A stretch of 36,230 nt of DNA from Roseibacillus sp. (GTDB taxonomy: Bacteria; Verrucomicrobiota; Verrucomicrobiia; Verrucomicrobiales; Akkermansiaceae): the NCBI GenBank assembly GCA_002715825.1, contig PBAI01000038.1, positions 29,142-65,371 on the forward strand, written 5' to 3'. The first letter of the stretch is position 1; every line of letters begins with the position of its first letter. The position numbers and the translations under genes are program-made. The notes beneath the pieces are model-generated. The model worked only from the letters and a program-made list of their open reading frames with translations, had not been told where the DNA came from and did no database searches. This document shows, piece by piece, positions 26,479 to 34,413 of the stretch.

Positions 26479-27027
26479 CTACCTCCGGGCTTTAAGCCTC
26501 TTCAATTCTCCACGCACCATCAGCTTGCCGGCGGCACTCAGTCGATCAACAAAGAGAACTCCATTGAGGTGGTCCGTTTCGTGCTGAATGACCCTCGCCA
26601 GCAACCCGTCGGTCTCGATTTGCAGTTCGCTCCCATCCAGTTGGGGAAAGATTCCATCTACTGTTCCCGGCCTTTGCACCTCGGCACGGACCTCATCAAT
26701 ACTCAGGCATCCCTCTTCCATACGCTCCTTTTGTCCTCCCTTTTTGAAAGTTGGGTTTATAAATACCAGCGGCATTATTTCAGCAACCGATACATTCTCG
26801 CCGTTCACCCTGAGAAAACTCACGCAGTCGGGATCATGAGAGACGTCCACAACTGCCAGTCTAAGATCGATCCCCACCTGAGGAGCAGCAAGACCCACTC
26901 CGTTGGCATCGTGCATTGTTTCAATCATGTCCTTCACGAGATTCCTGATTTCATCTGTGACTTCTTTGACCTCTCTGCAGCGTTTACGCAGAATTGGGTC
27001 TCCAAACTGGGTGATTGGGAGAATCAT
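26479..27027 (-). CDS. def: Peptide deformylase
   Basis: A 182-residue metalloenzyme that removes the formyl group from the initiator methionine of nascent proteins. All three signature motifs are present: GVGLAAPQVG (43-52), EGCLS (105-109, metal-binding Cys) and QHETDHLNG (148-156, two metal-binding His and the catalytic Glu). HETDH replaces the commoner HExDH with I or L at the variable position. The start overlaps the stop of exbD by 4 nt (27024-27027, ATGA), so translation is probably coupled. The usual partner fmt is not in the window; linkage to an ExbBD module is an unusual context for def. Confidence 0.96.
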   Translation of the reverse strand: MILPITQFGDPILRKRCREVKEVTDEIRNLVKDMIETMHDANGVGLAAPQVGIDLRLAVVDVSHDPDCVSFLRVNGENVSVAEIMPLVFINPTFKKGGQKERMEEGCLSIDEVRAEVQRPGTVDGIFPQLDGSELQIETDGLLARVIQHETDHLNGVLFVDRLSAAGKLMVRGELKRLKARR

Positions 27028-27503
27028 GGCTGAAGCGGATCTACAAAGTCAACAGGCTGGGGACGACGAATACGGGCGGGAACGTCCTTGATGTCATACT
27101 GTGCTGCGGTCAAGGCGTCCAGCACCATGAAAAGCTGTGAAAGAGTCGCTCCCTGATCTGCCGCAAGCTCCAGTTTGCGAAGGGGATTTTCCTGACGGAA
27201 TACGAGTAACGCATCGGTGAGAAGGTCAGGACTCGCGAGCTCATAGTTATCAAGGGTAATCCTGCCTCCTGATCCCACCGCGAGCACGGCCCTGCGCTCG
27301 ACGACCTCGGAGGTTTCCATTTCCTTCACCACAGGCAGGGTCACCTTTACAACTGGCCTTGGTTCCGGAGGTATCACAGGACTCTGCTCTTCTTCCGGAA
27401 CTCCACGAGTTACGATGAAAAAGATAAGCAAGATTGTGAGAATATCTATAAGGGGAACAATGGGAACCCTTTCTTTCCTTCGGCCTGTCTCGTAAAATTT
27501 CAT
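27024..27503 (-). CDS. exbD: ExbD/TolR-like biopolymer transport protein (module 2)
   Basis: A 159-residue protein with a basic N-terminus (MKFYETGRRKERV), one transmembrane helix (about 13-33, IVPLIDILTILLIFFIVT) carrying the proton-path Asp D20, a Pro-rich linker and a periplasmic strand-helix domain. It partners the ExbB directly upstream, with one shared base (TAATG at 27503), and would transmit the proton-motive force to the TonB encoded at the head of the group. It overlaps def by 4 nt. It is clearly a different lineage from the ExbD-like protein of module 1. Confidence 0.88.
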   Translation of the reverse strand: MKFYETGRRKERVPIVPLIDILTILLIFFIVTRGVPEEEQSPVIPPEPRPVVKVTLPVVKEMETSEVVERRAVLAVGSGGRITLDNYELASPDLLTDALLVFRQENPLRKLELAADQGATLSQLFMVLDALTAAQYDIKDVPARIRRPQPVDFVDPLQP

Positions 27504-28240
27504 TATCGGCCCGCGTCTGGAAATTGAGAGAATTTCGGCTGACCGTCCATTTTCCCACCACGCTCTGCCTGAGTATCACGGGCTCCAATAATCTCCCCTA
27601 ACAATACCTCCAGGCGAGCTGCCATTGTCTCAATTTTTCTTGTGAAATAACTGTGGGCTACCACTGATGGAACCGCGACTACCATCCCCGCGATTGTGGT
27701 TCCCAGCGCCCGCGCAATCCCCGCACCAATCTTCGCATTGTTGGCACCCGAAGTCAGGTCCTCGGTGTTTCCAAAAATGACAACCAACCCGCTCGCTGTT
27801 CCAAGCAGCCCCAACAAGGGAGCAACGGTAATTACTACGTCAAGAATTGGTAATCCCGCATTCATCCGGACGATTTCTTCTCTCGCGCTTGCCTGAACCG
27901 CCTCCTTTGCCTCCCTCAAGGGGCGATCCTCATTCCTCATGGCTACATCGCACAAACGCGCAAGAGAAGAACCTCCCTCTCTGAACTCTGAACGCAACCT
28001 TTCCAGTTGGTCACTTTCGTGATGCGTCTCGACCAGCTCAACCTCCCCCGCCAAGCGCCCGGGCACGACCGAGGCCTTCGTCAGGGTCAGCAGTTTATAT
28101 ACGATCACCATGAGTGCCAGCACCGAGCATAATATGATCAGGAGCATGAAGAGCCCTCCGTCAGAGAAGAACTTCCAAGTTTTCTGAAGAGCTTCCGGTG
28201 CAACTCCTGATACCGCAAATTGACTAAACGCAGGCAACAT
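27503..28240 (-). CDS. exbB: MotA/TolQ/ExbB proton channel family protein (module 2)
   Basis: A 245-residue inner-membrane protein with three transmembrane helices: about 29-52 (GLFMLLIILCSVLALMVIVY), a second in VVITVAPLLGLLGTASGLVVIF, and a third in ALGTTIAGMVVAVPSVVAH. The LLGLLGTASGLV and GTTIAGMVVAVP signatures are typical for ExbB/TolQ. It forms the pentameric proton channel around ExbD. It lies 1 nt after tonB and shares a base with exbD, showing tight operon structure. The N-terminal stretch before helix one lacks a cleavable signal peptide in the clear sense, though some ExbB relatives have one. Confidence 0.9.
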   Translation of the reverse strand: MLPAFSQFAVSGVAPEALQKTWKFFSDGGLFMLLIILCSVLALMVIVYKLLTLTKASVVPGRLAGEVELVETHHESDQLERLRSEFREGGSSLARLCDVAMRNEDRPLREAKEAVQASAREEIVRMNAGLPILDVVITVAPLLGLLGTASGLVVIFGNTEDLTSGANNAKIGAGIARALGTTIAGMVVAVPSVVAHSYFTRKIETMAARLEVLLGEIIGARDTQAERGGKMDGQPKFSQFPDAGR

Positions 28241-28241
28241 C

Positions 28242-29465
28242 TCAAAAGTGAAAGTTTATATGAAATTCCAGATCCTCTCCATCAAGCTCGTTGATAACCT
28301 CCTCCGGCATTCGGGGCAACTGTGGCTGCTGGACTGCTCTCATGGTAAAACCCTTCTGCATGGCGCTCGCCTGAAAGACGTCAAGGTATCGTAGCCCGGA
28401 AACCTGACCGGCCTTATCCACATAGAAGCGGAGGGTCAGAATTCCCGGAAGAACATGATCCCTGTGCATCACGCAACGCCTCTGCCACTCGGTCTCGATG
28501 ATCCGGTTCACCTGTGCTTTGTATTTTCCGAGAGCTGTTGCCTCTACCTTTAGAGAACTTTGACCTCGGCGACTAATCGTCCCCTCCATCCTCGTCTTCC
28601 GGGCTTCGGTATTAAACCCCGCCCGCTCTGAAGCCTTCTTTAATCGATCTTCGGACGTCTCTTTTAAGCCCTCCTCTACGCTCTCATCGACATCGACATT
28701 TTCCGGTCGGTCTGGATAGTTCTCATTCTTCTGTTGCCGTAAATCTGATTCTTCTCCAGCGGGAACTTCAACAACATCGCGCCCTCGGGGAGGCTCTACC
28801 TCATCATTTGGCGGGACTGGGCTCTCAGGCTCTCGAATCACAGAACCCGTCACCTCCTTCCGGGGCTCTCCGGGATCAGCCTGACCTTCGTTTTCTCCTG
28901 GCGAGAATGTAGAATCGGTGAGAATTCTTTCGCTCCGCTCAGATTCTCTTCCATTCTGAGTCGGAAGGGCTAGCCCGTCAGTTCGAGAAGGAGCTAACTC
29001 ACTGCTCTCTTCGGTATTACGTTCTCCGATAAGAACCGCACCTTCGGGAGTGCTTTCAATCTCCTGCTCCGGCGATGTTTCAGCAAAGCGCTTTGAATTA
29101 ACTTCAGCAGGCTCTGGTAAGGATATGTCGTCAGTTAACCGATCAGAAATTTCGGGGGGTGCACCTGCCTGTTCAAGAGCATCACGCATCGCCATCAACT
29201 CCAATGCGTCCAGCTCAACGAGAGAATCTCTCCCATTATCAGCAGGAGCCTTACTGACGACCTCGATATCCTTCTGTTCCGCCAGAATATTTATTACTGC
29301 TCCTCCAACCATCGCACCGAATGCCATCAGATGTAAAATCACCGCAGCGACTACAGCTATGGCGACACTTTTTTCTTTCGCTGGTCTTGGAGCGAACACA
29401 ACCCAGAGAGTCTCACCCGAGTTTTCCTCACTGGCAACTACCGAACCGCTTTCCATGCTCTCCAA
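28242..29465 (-). CDS. tonB: TonB-like energy transducer with long acidic linker
   Basis: A 407-residue single-pass protein. An N-terminal cytoplasmic part is followed by a transmembrane helix at about 34-60 (VAIAVVAAVILHLMAFG), which includes a His (H45) as in TonB helices. Residues about 65-310 form a long linker rich in Glu, Ser and Asp, unlike the Pro/Lys linker of classical TonB. The last 95 residues (from LGKYKAQVNRIIETEWQ) carry the TonB C-terminal pattern: GILTLRFYVDKAGQVSG, then a helix, then ELDGEDLEFHINFHF. With ExbB and ExbD it would power outer-membrane transporters, none of which lies in the window. Its start lies 28 bases inside the rsmA-Nudix gene. An alternative start is the ATG three codons later. 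Confidence 0.78.
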   Translation of the reverse strand: MESMESGSVVASEENSGETLWVVFAPRPAKEKSVAIAVVAAVILHLMAFGAMVGGAVINILAEQKDIEVVSKAPADNGRDSLVELDALELMAMRDALEQAGAPPEISDRLTDDISLPEPAEVNSKRFAETSPEQEIESTPEGAVLIGERNTEESSELAPSRTDGLALPTQNGRESERSERILTDSTFSPGENEGQADPGEPRKEVTGSVIREPESPVPPNDEVEPPRGRDVVEVPAGEESDLRQQKNENYPDRPENVDVDESVEEGLKETSEDRLKKASERAGFNTEARKTRMEGTISRRGQSSLKVEATALGKYKAQVNRIIETEWQRRCVMHRDHVLPGILTLRFYVDKAGQVSGLRYLDVFQASAMQKGFTMRAVQQPQLPRMPEEVINELDGEDLEFHINFHF

Positions 29466-30787
29466 CAGGAAATAAATCCGGTAGAAAAATCCTCAGGGCG
29501 CCTTGAGAGCCAAGCACAAACCTCCTCAGGAGGCATCCATATGCCAGCCTCAACCTCGGAACAGGGAAAGCGAATTGGGTCCGTTTGGCGGATTTCGAAT
29601 AGGTGCACGAACTCCCAGCCTGTCTCTTTGGTGGGCGGCAAAATCGCTACAGGACTTAATTGCCCTACGTCTTCCCCGCTTATCTTCTGACCGGCCTCTT
29701 CCTCGAGCTCTCTTATTGCACACGACTCATAACTCTCTCCCGAATCGAGGTGCCCACCGACACTTGAGCCCCAGACCCCCGGTTGAGCATCCTTCAGTTT
29801 CGACCTTTTCTGAAGAAACACCTCCCCACGCTTATTCAAAATGAAGACATGGACCGCACGATGAATAAGATTTTCCTGATGGACCACCGAACGTTGCTCC
29901 TGACCAACTACCTGATCTTGCTCATCGACAACATCAAACAACTCGTCATCCCGCTGTGGAATTTTGCTCAGGGGATGCGGATCATAGCATCTGCAAAGCT
30001 CTATCCATTGCGCGAGGTCCAGTTCCTCTGCTCGAGCAGTCTCTGCGACGCCAAGATCAGCAGCTACCTCAGACCATTCTGGCCCAGGTGGCAGGGCCTT
30101 TCGAAGTTGCTTACGCCTCTGTGAAAATCCCCTGCGGACAAGCTCATCAAAAAAGCGAGCATCATAGACCGGCAAATCGTCGCTCCGCGGACTGACCTTG
30201 ACCACAGTTGAATCAATGGCCGGACGCGGATAAAATACACTGGGGCCAATCGTCTTTATTGGATTACTCACCCACTCGCTCTGCATCCTGAGCGAAAGCA
30301 CTCCATATTCCTTGGTTCGGGGCTTCGCTACGATCCGGTCGATTACCTCTCGCTGGAGCATGAGGACCGCTTGACAGATCGGAGACGGTCGCTCGAGAAA
30401 GTTTCGCAAGATCGCACCACCTGCGGAATAAGGCAGGTTCCCGATGAGCTTAACAGGCCCCTCCTTAAACAAGGGCCGCAGGTCAAAGCGGGCTCCATCT
30501 GCATGCACTACGTCAACGGTGTCGTCTTTGGCAAACCGCAGTTGAAGCCAATCCGCGAGCCTTCGGTCAAACTCGACAAGAAGTAATCGGCGCACTCTAC
30601 CGACAAGAGCCTCGCTCAATGAGCCTGTCCCTGGACCTACTTCCACCACGAAATCGTCTGGTCCCGGAGCTAACTGATCGACAATCCACTTAGCGGTATT
30701 TGGGTCAGTGAGGAAATTCTGTCCCAGTTTCTTGGAGGGAACTACGCCCGCTTGCTTGAGGGCCTCCCTGACATCATTCCCGGTCAC
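29438..30787 (-). CDS. rsmA: RsmA (KsgA) rRNA dimethyladenosine transferase fused to a Nudix hydrolase
   Basis: A 449-residue two-domain protein. Residues about 1-278 are RsmA/KsgA, which dimethylates two adjacent adenines near the 3' end of 16S rRNA. Its motifs are KKLGQNFLTD, the SAM-binding VVEVGPGTGSLSEAL, the catalytic NLPYSAGG (about 120) and VFYPRPAIDS. Residues about 290-449 are a Nudix hydrolase of the IPP-isomerase/YfcD-like type: FDVVDEQDQVVG, HRAVHVFILNKRGEVFLQKR, then a complete Nudix box with GGHLDSGES and RELEEEAG (about 342-365). I chose the GTG at 30787 because VTGNDVREALKQAG is the normal KsgA start. The longer frame to an ATG at 30889 would overlap the pgsA start on the other strand. 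The 3' end overlaps tonB by 28 nt. Confidence 0.9.
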   Translation of the reverse strand: MTGNDVREALKQAGVVPSKKLGQNFLTDPNTAKWIVDQLAPGPDDFVVEVGPGTGSLSEALVGRVRRLLLVEFDRRLADWLQLRFAKDDTVDVVHADGARFDLRPLFKEGPVKLIGNLPYSAGGAILRNFLERPSPICQAVLMLQREVIDRIVAKPRTKEYGVLSLRMQSEWVSNPIKTIGPSVFYPRPAIDSTVVKVSPRSDDLPVYDARFFDELVRRGFSQRRKQLRKALPPGPEWSEVAADLGVAETARAEELDLAQWIELCRCYDPHPLSKIPQRDDELFDVVDEQDQVVGQEQRSVVHQENLIHRAVHVFILNKRGEVFLQKRSKLKDAQPGVWGSSVGGHLDSGESYESCAIRELEEEAGQKISGEDVGQLSPVAILPPTKETGWEFVHLFEIRQTDPIRFPCSEVEAGIWMPPEEVCAWLSRRPEDFSTGFISCWRAWKAVR

Positions 30788-30887
30788 GGGGAAATAATGA
30801 GGGAACCATGACCACGGGGCAAGAAACGAGAGACTGGAGATCAAGCACTCGCCACATGCCACTCTCTTGACTAAGTTAAGGCCTGCC

Positions 30888-31469
30888 ATGACTGCGGCAA
30901 CCTACCTTACGCTTCTCCGGACCATTCTGGTTCCGGTATTTGCGGTGCCCGCCGTCTCCTATGGGATGAGCGTAAAATCAGGCAACCCCAATGAGACTCT
31001 CCACTGGTGGGCTGTGGGGATATTTTTTGTCGCCGCAATGACGGATTACGCAGATGGAGTCATCGCCCGTCGCTACAACCAACGAACCCGTTTTGGTGCA
31101 TTTCTTGACCCTTTTGCAGATAAACTTCTCATTCTTACCGCTATTACGATCCTCTTCCTCCTGCCTTGGGGCGATAACTGGAAGATCCCTGTATGGTTCG
31201 TCGGGCTTGTCTTTCTTCGAGATGCCATTGTATGGGGCGGCATTGTAATACTACGCTATTTAAACCGCTCTGTTGAAATAAAACCGCATTGGACAGGAAA
31301 GGCCTGCACAGCTTCGATCATGGTCACCGTCTCATGGACAGGACTGAAAATTATCCCTATCAATCCAATTTATCCTGTCATTGTCACCTCGGTCTTTATC
31401 GTTCTGGCTACCGGTCAGAGCATTCTTCAAGGAGTGCAGATGCTACATCAGCAAAAATCTCGTCCATAA
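30888..31469 (+). CDS. pgsA: CDP-alcohol phosphatidyltransferase (PgsA family)
   Basis: A 193-residue polytopic membrane enzyme. The family motif is complete: D53, D56-G57, A60-R61, G70, D74 and D78 (TDYADGVIARRYNQ then FGAFLDPFADK). These Asp residues bind the CDP-diacylglycerol and metal. The size and N-terminus (LTLLRTILVPVF) match phosphatidylglycerophosphate synthase, which makes the precursor of phosphatidylglycerol and cardiolipin. A different alcohol acceptor is possible, since the family shares the motif. The ATG at 30888 fits; the TTG at 30867 would add seven residues. The gene is 12 nt upstream of der. Confidence 0.85.
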   Translation: MTAATYLTLLRTILVPVFAVPAVSYGMSVKSGNPNETLHWWAVGIFFVAAMTDYADGVIARRYNQRTRFGAFLDPFADKLLILTAITILFLLPWGDNWKIPVWFVGLVFLRDAIVWGGIVILRYLNRSVEIKPHWTGKACTASIMVTVSWTGLKIIPINPIYPVIVTSVFIVLATGQSILQGVQMLHQQKSRP

Positions 31470-31481
31470 AATGAAAGGACT

Positions 31482-32873
31482 ATGAAACCCAGTATTCGGA
31501 AGCCCGTGGTCGCACTTGTTGGACGTCCCAACGTAGGAAAGTCCGCCTTGTTTAATCGCTTGGCCGGTCGCAGCATTTCAATCGTCCATGATGAACCGGG
31601 GGTCACTCGGGATCGGGTCTCTTCGCCCTGCAACCTAACTGCCGTACCCTGTGATCTGGTTGACACAGGAGGCATTGGAGCTCTTGCTGATGCTGACTTC
31701 TCCGACGCAGTCAGCACCGAAGCAGAGATCGCAATTGATACGTCTGACATCATCCTTTTTCTGGTTGATGCTCGGGAAGGATCCACCCCCGTGGATCAAG
31801 CTATCGCCCAGCAACTTCGCAAAGCTGCAGACAAAGTGTGTCTGGTGATCAATAAAAGCGACCATCAGGAACTCGATCATGTTGCGGGAGATTTCGCAGG
31901 ACTTGGACTCGGAGATGGTATTTGCGTGTCGGCAGCCCACGGGAGAAACATCAAACTACTTCTGAGCGTAATTGACAGTCGTCTGACCCCATTTGCTGAA
32001 TCAGTACATGAAGCCGAGGAGGCATCCCGCGTCACAGGCCTTAAAATTGTTGTGATCGGAAGGCCTAATGCCGGAAAATCATCATTGGTCAATGCAATCC
32101 TTGATGACGACCGCACCATTGTTTCCGAGGTTGCCGGCACCACCCGCGATGCGGTTGATATTCCGTACGATCGCGCAGGTGAACGTCACACTCTGATCGA
32201 TACTGCAGGTCTGCGCCAGCGCTCGCGAATGGATACTTCCGTAGAGGTCTTTTCTGCCATGAGGGCAGAGAGATCGATCCGCCGGGCAGATCTCTGCCTG
32301 CTGGTCGTTGATATCGCCGCAGGAATAACCGCTCAGGACCGCAAAATAGCCCGTCTTGTACAGAAAGAACAAAAGCCGTGCATTATTGTTGCCAACAAGT
32401 GGGACCTCTACCATCCCGATGCTCCCAGAAGCGCCCGAATGGAAGAGGCCGAAGAGACGATCAGGAATGAGCTCTTCTTCCTCCACTACGCACCTTTCAT
32501 CTGTGTTTCGGCGAGAGAGAAACAGGAACTGGACAGGATTTTTGCTTCAATAAAAAAGGTCAGGCAAGGGTCACAGAAGATCATGGGGACCGGCGAGCTC
32601 AATCGCCTTCTGAGTGATGCCCTCCGACGGAATCCTCCACCCACCAGTAAGCGGCAACGGAAACGGCTCAAGATTCTTTACGGCACTGCAGCGATTAATG
32701 ACCGATATTCGGCCGTTCCTGTCCCTCTGTATATCTTGTTCGTCAACGACAAGCGCCTTCTTGGTGATACCTATCGGTCTTATCTTGAAAATGCGCTCCG
32801 CAAGGAAAATCCCTCTCTGGGAATTCCAATTAATTTTTCGGTGCGCTCACGCCGAAAACCCGAGAAGCAATAG
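31482..32873 (+). CDS. der: Ribosome-associated GTPase Der (EngA)
   Basis: A 463-residue protein with two tandem GTPase domains and a C-terminal KH-like domain, needed for 50S subunit maturation. Domain 1 has GRPNVGKS (14-21), DEPGVTRDR, DTGG and NKSD. Domain 2 has GRPNAGKS (about 193), EVAGTTRDAVD, DTAGLRQR and ANKWDLY. The KH-like end includes ILYGTAAIND and a basic tail. Length is in the family range. The start at 31482 follows pgsA closely; AAAGGA is present but only 2 nt from the ATG, too near to act as a Shine-Dalgarno. Confidence 0.96.
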   Translation: MKPSIRKPVVALVGRPNVGKSALFNRLAGRSISIVHDEPGVTRDRVSSPCNLTAVPCDLVDTGGIGALADADFSDAVSTEAEIAIDTSDIILFLVDAREGSTPVDQAIAQQLRKAADKVCLVINKSDHQELDHVAGDFAGLGLGDGICVSAAHGRNIKLLLSVIDSRLTPFAESVHEAEEASRVTGLKIVVIGRPNAGKSSLVNAILDDDRTIVSEVAGTTRDAVDIPYDRAGERHTLIDTAGLRQRSRMDTSVEVFSAMRAERSIRRADLCLLVVDIAAGITAQDRKIARLVQKEQKPCIIVANKWDLYHPDAPRSARMEEAEETIRNELFFLHYAPFICVSAREKQELDRIFASIKKVRQGSQKIMGTGELNRLLSDALRRNPPPTSKRQRKRLKILYGTAAINDRYSAVPVPLYILFVNDKRLLGDTYRSYLENALRKENPSLGIPINFSVRSRRKPEKQ

Positions 32874-32976
32874 TTCCAGGAAAGGCGATGGCTCTCGGAA
32901 CGGAACCATCTACATTGAGGCGCCTATTCCTGTGTTGGTCGTTGATCATGCCTCTCGGAGCGTACAGAATGCCCCC

Positions 32977-33972
32977 ATGCCCATACTCGAGGTTAAAAAC
33001 CTGACTACCAGATTCCATACCCGGGCAGGGGTCGTTCATGCGGTAGAGGACATCTCTTTTTCGCTGGATGCTGGACAAACAGTCGGCATCGTCGGCGAAT
33101 CTGGGTCGGGGAAAAGCGTCACCTGTTACTCCCTTTTGGGGCTGATTCCGCAACCGCCGGGAAAAATTCATGGCGGGAGCGCCATATTCCGGGGAAGCGC
33201 AGACCGTAAAGGTGTTGATCTTCTGGGCAGCTCCGAGAAAGAACTATCCGGTATTCGTGGCAAGAAGATCTCGATGATCTTTCAGGACCCGATGACCTCT
33301 CTGAACCCATACCTCAAAATCTCAAAACAACTGATCGAACCGTTGGAGGTTCATGAGAACATAAGTGGGCCCGATGCTCTGAAAAGGGCTATCGTTGCAC
33401 TTGAAGAGGTCGGAATACCTGAAGCATCCAGACGGATTCATGCGTATCCGCACGAATTCTCTGGTGGAATGCGGCAGCGAGTCATGATCGCAATGGCTCT
33501 TATTACCAGACCCGAAATTTTAATCGCGGACGAACCCACAACAGCACTTGACGTCACCGTTCAAAAGCAAGTCCTCGATCTGTTGAAGGAGCGTCAGAAA
33601 GCACTTGGACTTTCCATCATACTTATTACTCACGATCTGGCTGTGGTCTCCGAAAGCTGCGACTTGGTAAACGTCATGTATGCAGGCCGGATCGTAGAAC
33701 ACGCACAGACGAGTGAACTTTTCTCGAGACCACTTCATGCCTACACCCGTTCACTCCTGAAGAGCATCCCGGCTACTCACCAGAGTGGGGAGTCTTTGTA
33801 TACGATTCCCGGAGTTCCGCCAGACCTGTCCCAAGAACCGAATCACTGCTCTTTCACTCCTCGCAACACGATCGGGGATCCGAGCCTCTGCATGACGGAT
33901 GAACGACCTGAACTCAAAGAAGTATCAAAGGGGCACTACGTACAAGACTGCCCGGGTTGCATTGCACCCTAG
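32977..33972 (+). CDS. Oligopeptide/dipeptide ABC transporter ATP-binding protein (OppD-type)
   Basis: A 331-residue ABC ATPase: Walker A GESGSGKS (40-47), Q-loop with [11 protein letters not shown] (Q103), signature SGGMRQR (162-168), Walker [13 protein letters not shown] (from 181) and the switch His in LITHDLAV. The C-terminal OppD/DppD region is present ([13 protein letters not shown], then [17 protein letters not shown] and CPGC). The common PRC of that region is PRN, so one cysteine of the usual set is missing, while a CPGC pair ends the protein. The ATG at 32977 gives [13 protein letters not shown]; the frame is open much further upstream but there overlaps der. Permease and binding-protein genes are absent: the next gene faces the other way. 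Confidence 0.9.
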   Translation: MPILEVKNLTTRFHTRAGVVHAVEDISFSLDAGQTVGIVGESGSGKSVTCYSLLGLIPQPPGKIHGGSAIFRGSADRKGVDLLGSSEKELSGIRGKKISMIFQDPMTSLNPYLKISKQLIEPLEVHENISGPDALKRAIVALEEVGIPEASRRIHAYPHEFSGGMRQRVMIAMALITRPEILIADEPTTALDVTVQKQVLDLLKERQKALGLSIILITHDLAVVSESCDLVNVMYAGRIVEHAQTSELFSRPLHAYTRSLLKSIPATHQSGESLYTIPGVPPDLSQEPNHCSFTPRNTIGDPSLCMTDERPELKEVSKGHYVQDCPGCIAP

Positions 33973-33981
33973 CCGATCCTC

Positions 33982-34413
33982 CTAGACCTCGATTTCCTCT
34001 CCGCCAACATGGAATCCAATTTTTCGCCTTTCCTCCGGCTCTACCTTCTGGGTGTAGCATAGAATTTGGAGGCTGGCTTGATGCGAAACAAACATACAGG
34101 AGGCTCCATCCACGATCCCCTCCACCACGACGCCCGAATGTCCATCTTCTCCTACAGAACGGACCTCTATGGAGCTCCCGTTGGCAAGAATGCATAGAAT
34201 CACTGGCTGCTCATCCTCGGCCAGACGCTCCCGCCACTTTTGCACCCGGTGCGCGAGCCGCTTGACGAATTCTCCTGCGGACTCAAAGCGATGCTGCGCC
34301 TCTGCCGGCATATGAGCAAGAATCTCCCCAATATCAGGCATTCCTGTAATTCCTGGCAGGCTGATATAGGGGCTTCGCAATGACCCTTTTTGCTTGTCTG
34401 CCTCTCCCATCAC
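33982..34413 (-). CDS. Unknown small protein, possible Sm/Hfq-like fold
   Basis: A 143-residue protein without signal peptide or transmembrane segment. An amphipathic helix (about 41-66, HRFESAGEFVKRLAHRVQKW) precedes a beta-rich half: VILCILANGSSIEVRSV (71-87), HSGVVVEG (92-99) and CMFVSHQASLQIL (106-118). By eye this tracks the Sm fold of Hfq: helix, then the strand with an NG turn, a central strand, and a strand with His where Hfq has YKHAIS. The match is weak (H111 and N78-G79), and a tail of about 25 residues follows. The start overlaps the folE2 stop by 4 nt (34410-34413), so it is probably translated with folE2. The ATG at 34410 is a second possible start. Confidence 0.62.
   Translation of the reverse strand: MMGEADKQKGSLRSPYISLPGITGMPDIGEILAHMPAEAQHRFESAGEFVKRLAHRVQKWRERLAEDEQPVILCILANGSSIEVRSVGEDGHSGVVVEGIVDGASCMFVSHQASLQILCYTQKVEPEERRKIGFHVGGEEIEV

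Noticed and set aside
30788-30889. Longer RsmA start at an ATG overlapping the pgsA start on the opposite strand
   Set aside because: The extra 34 residues are unlike any KsgA N-terminus, and the GTG at 30787 gives the conserved start.
32614-32976. In-frame extension of the ABC ATPase upstream into der
   Set aside because: The 121 extra codons overlap the 3' end of der and look non-coding; the ATG at 32977 gives the family N-terminus.
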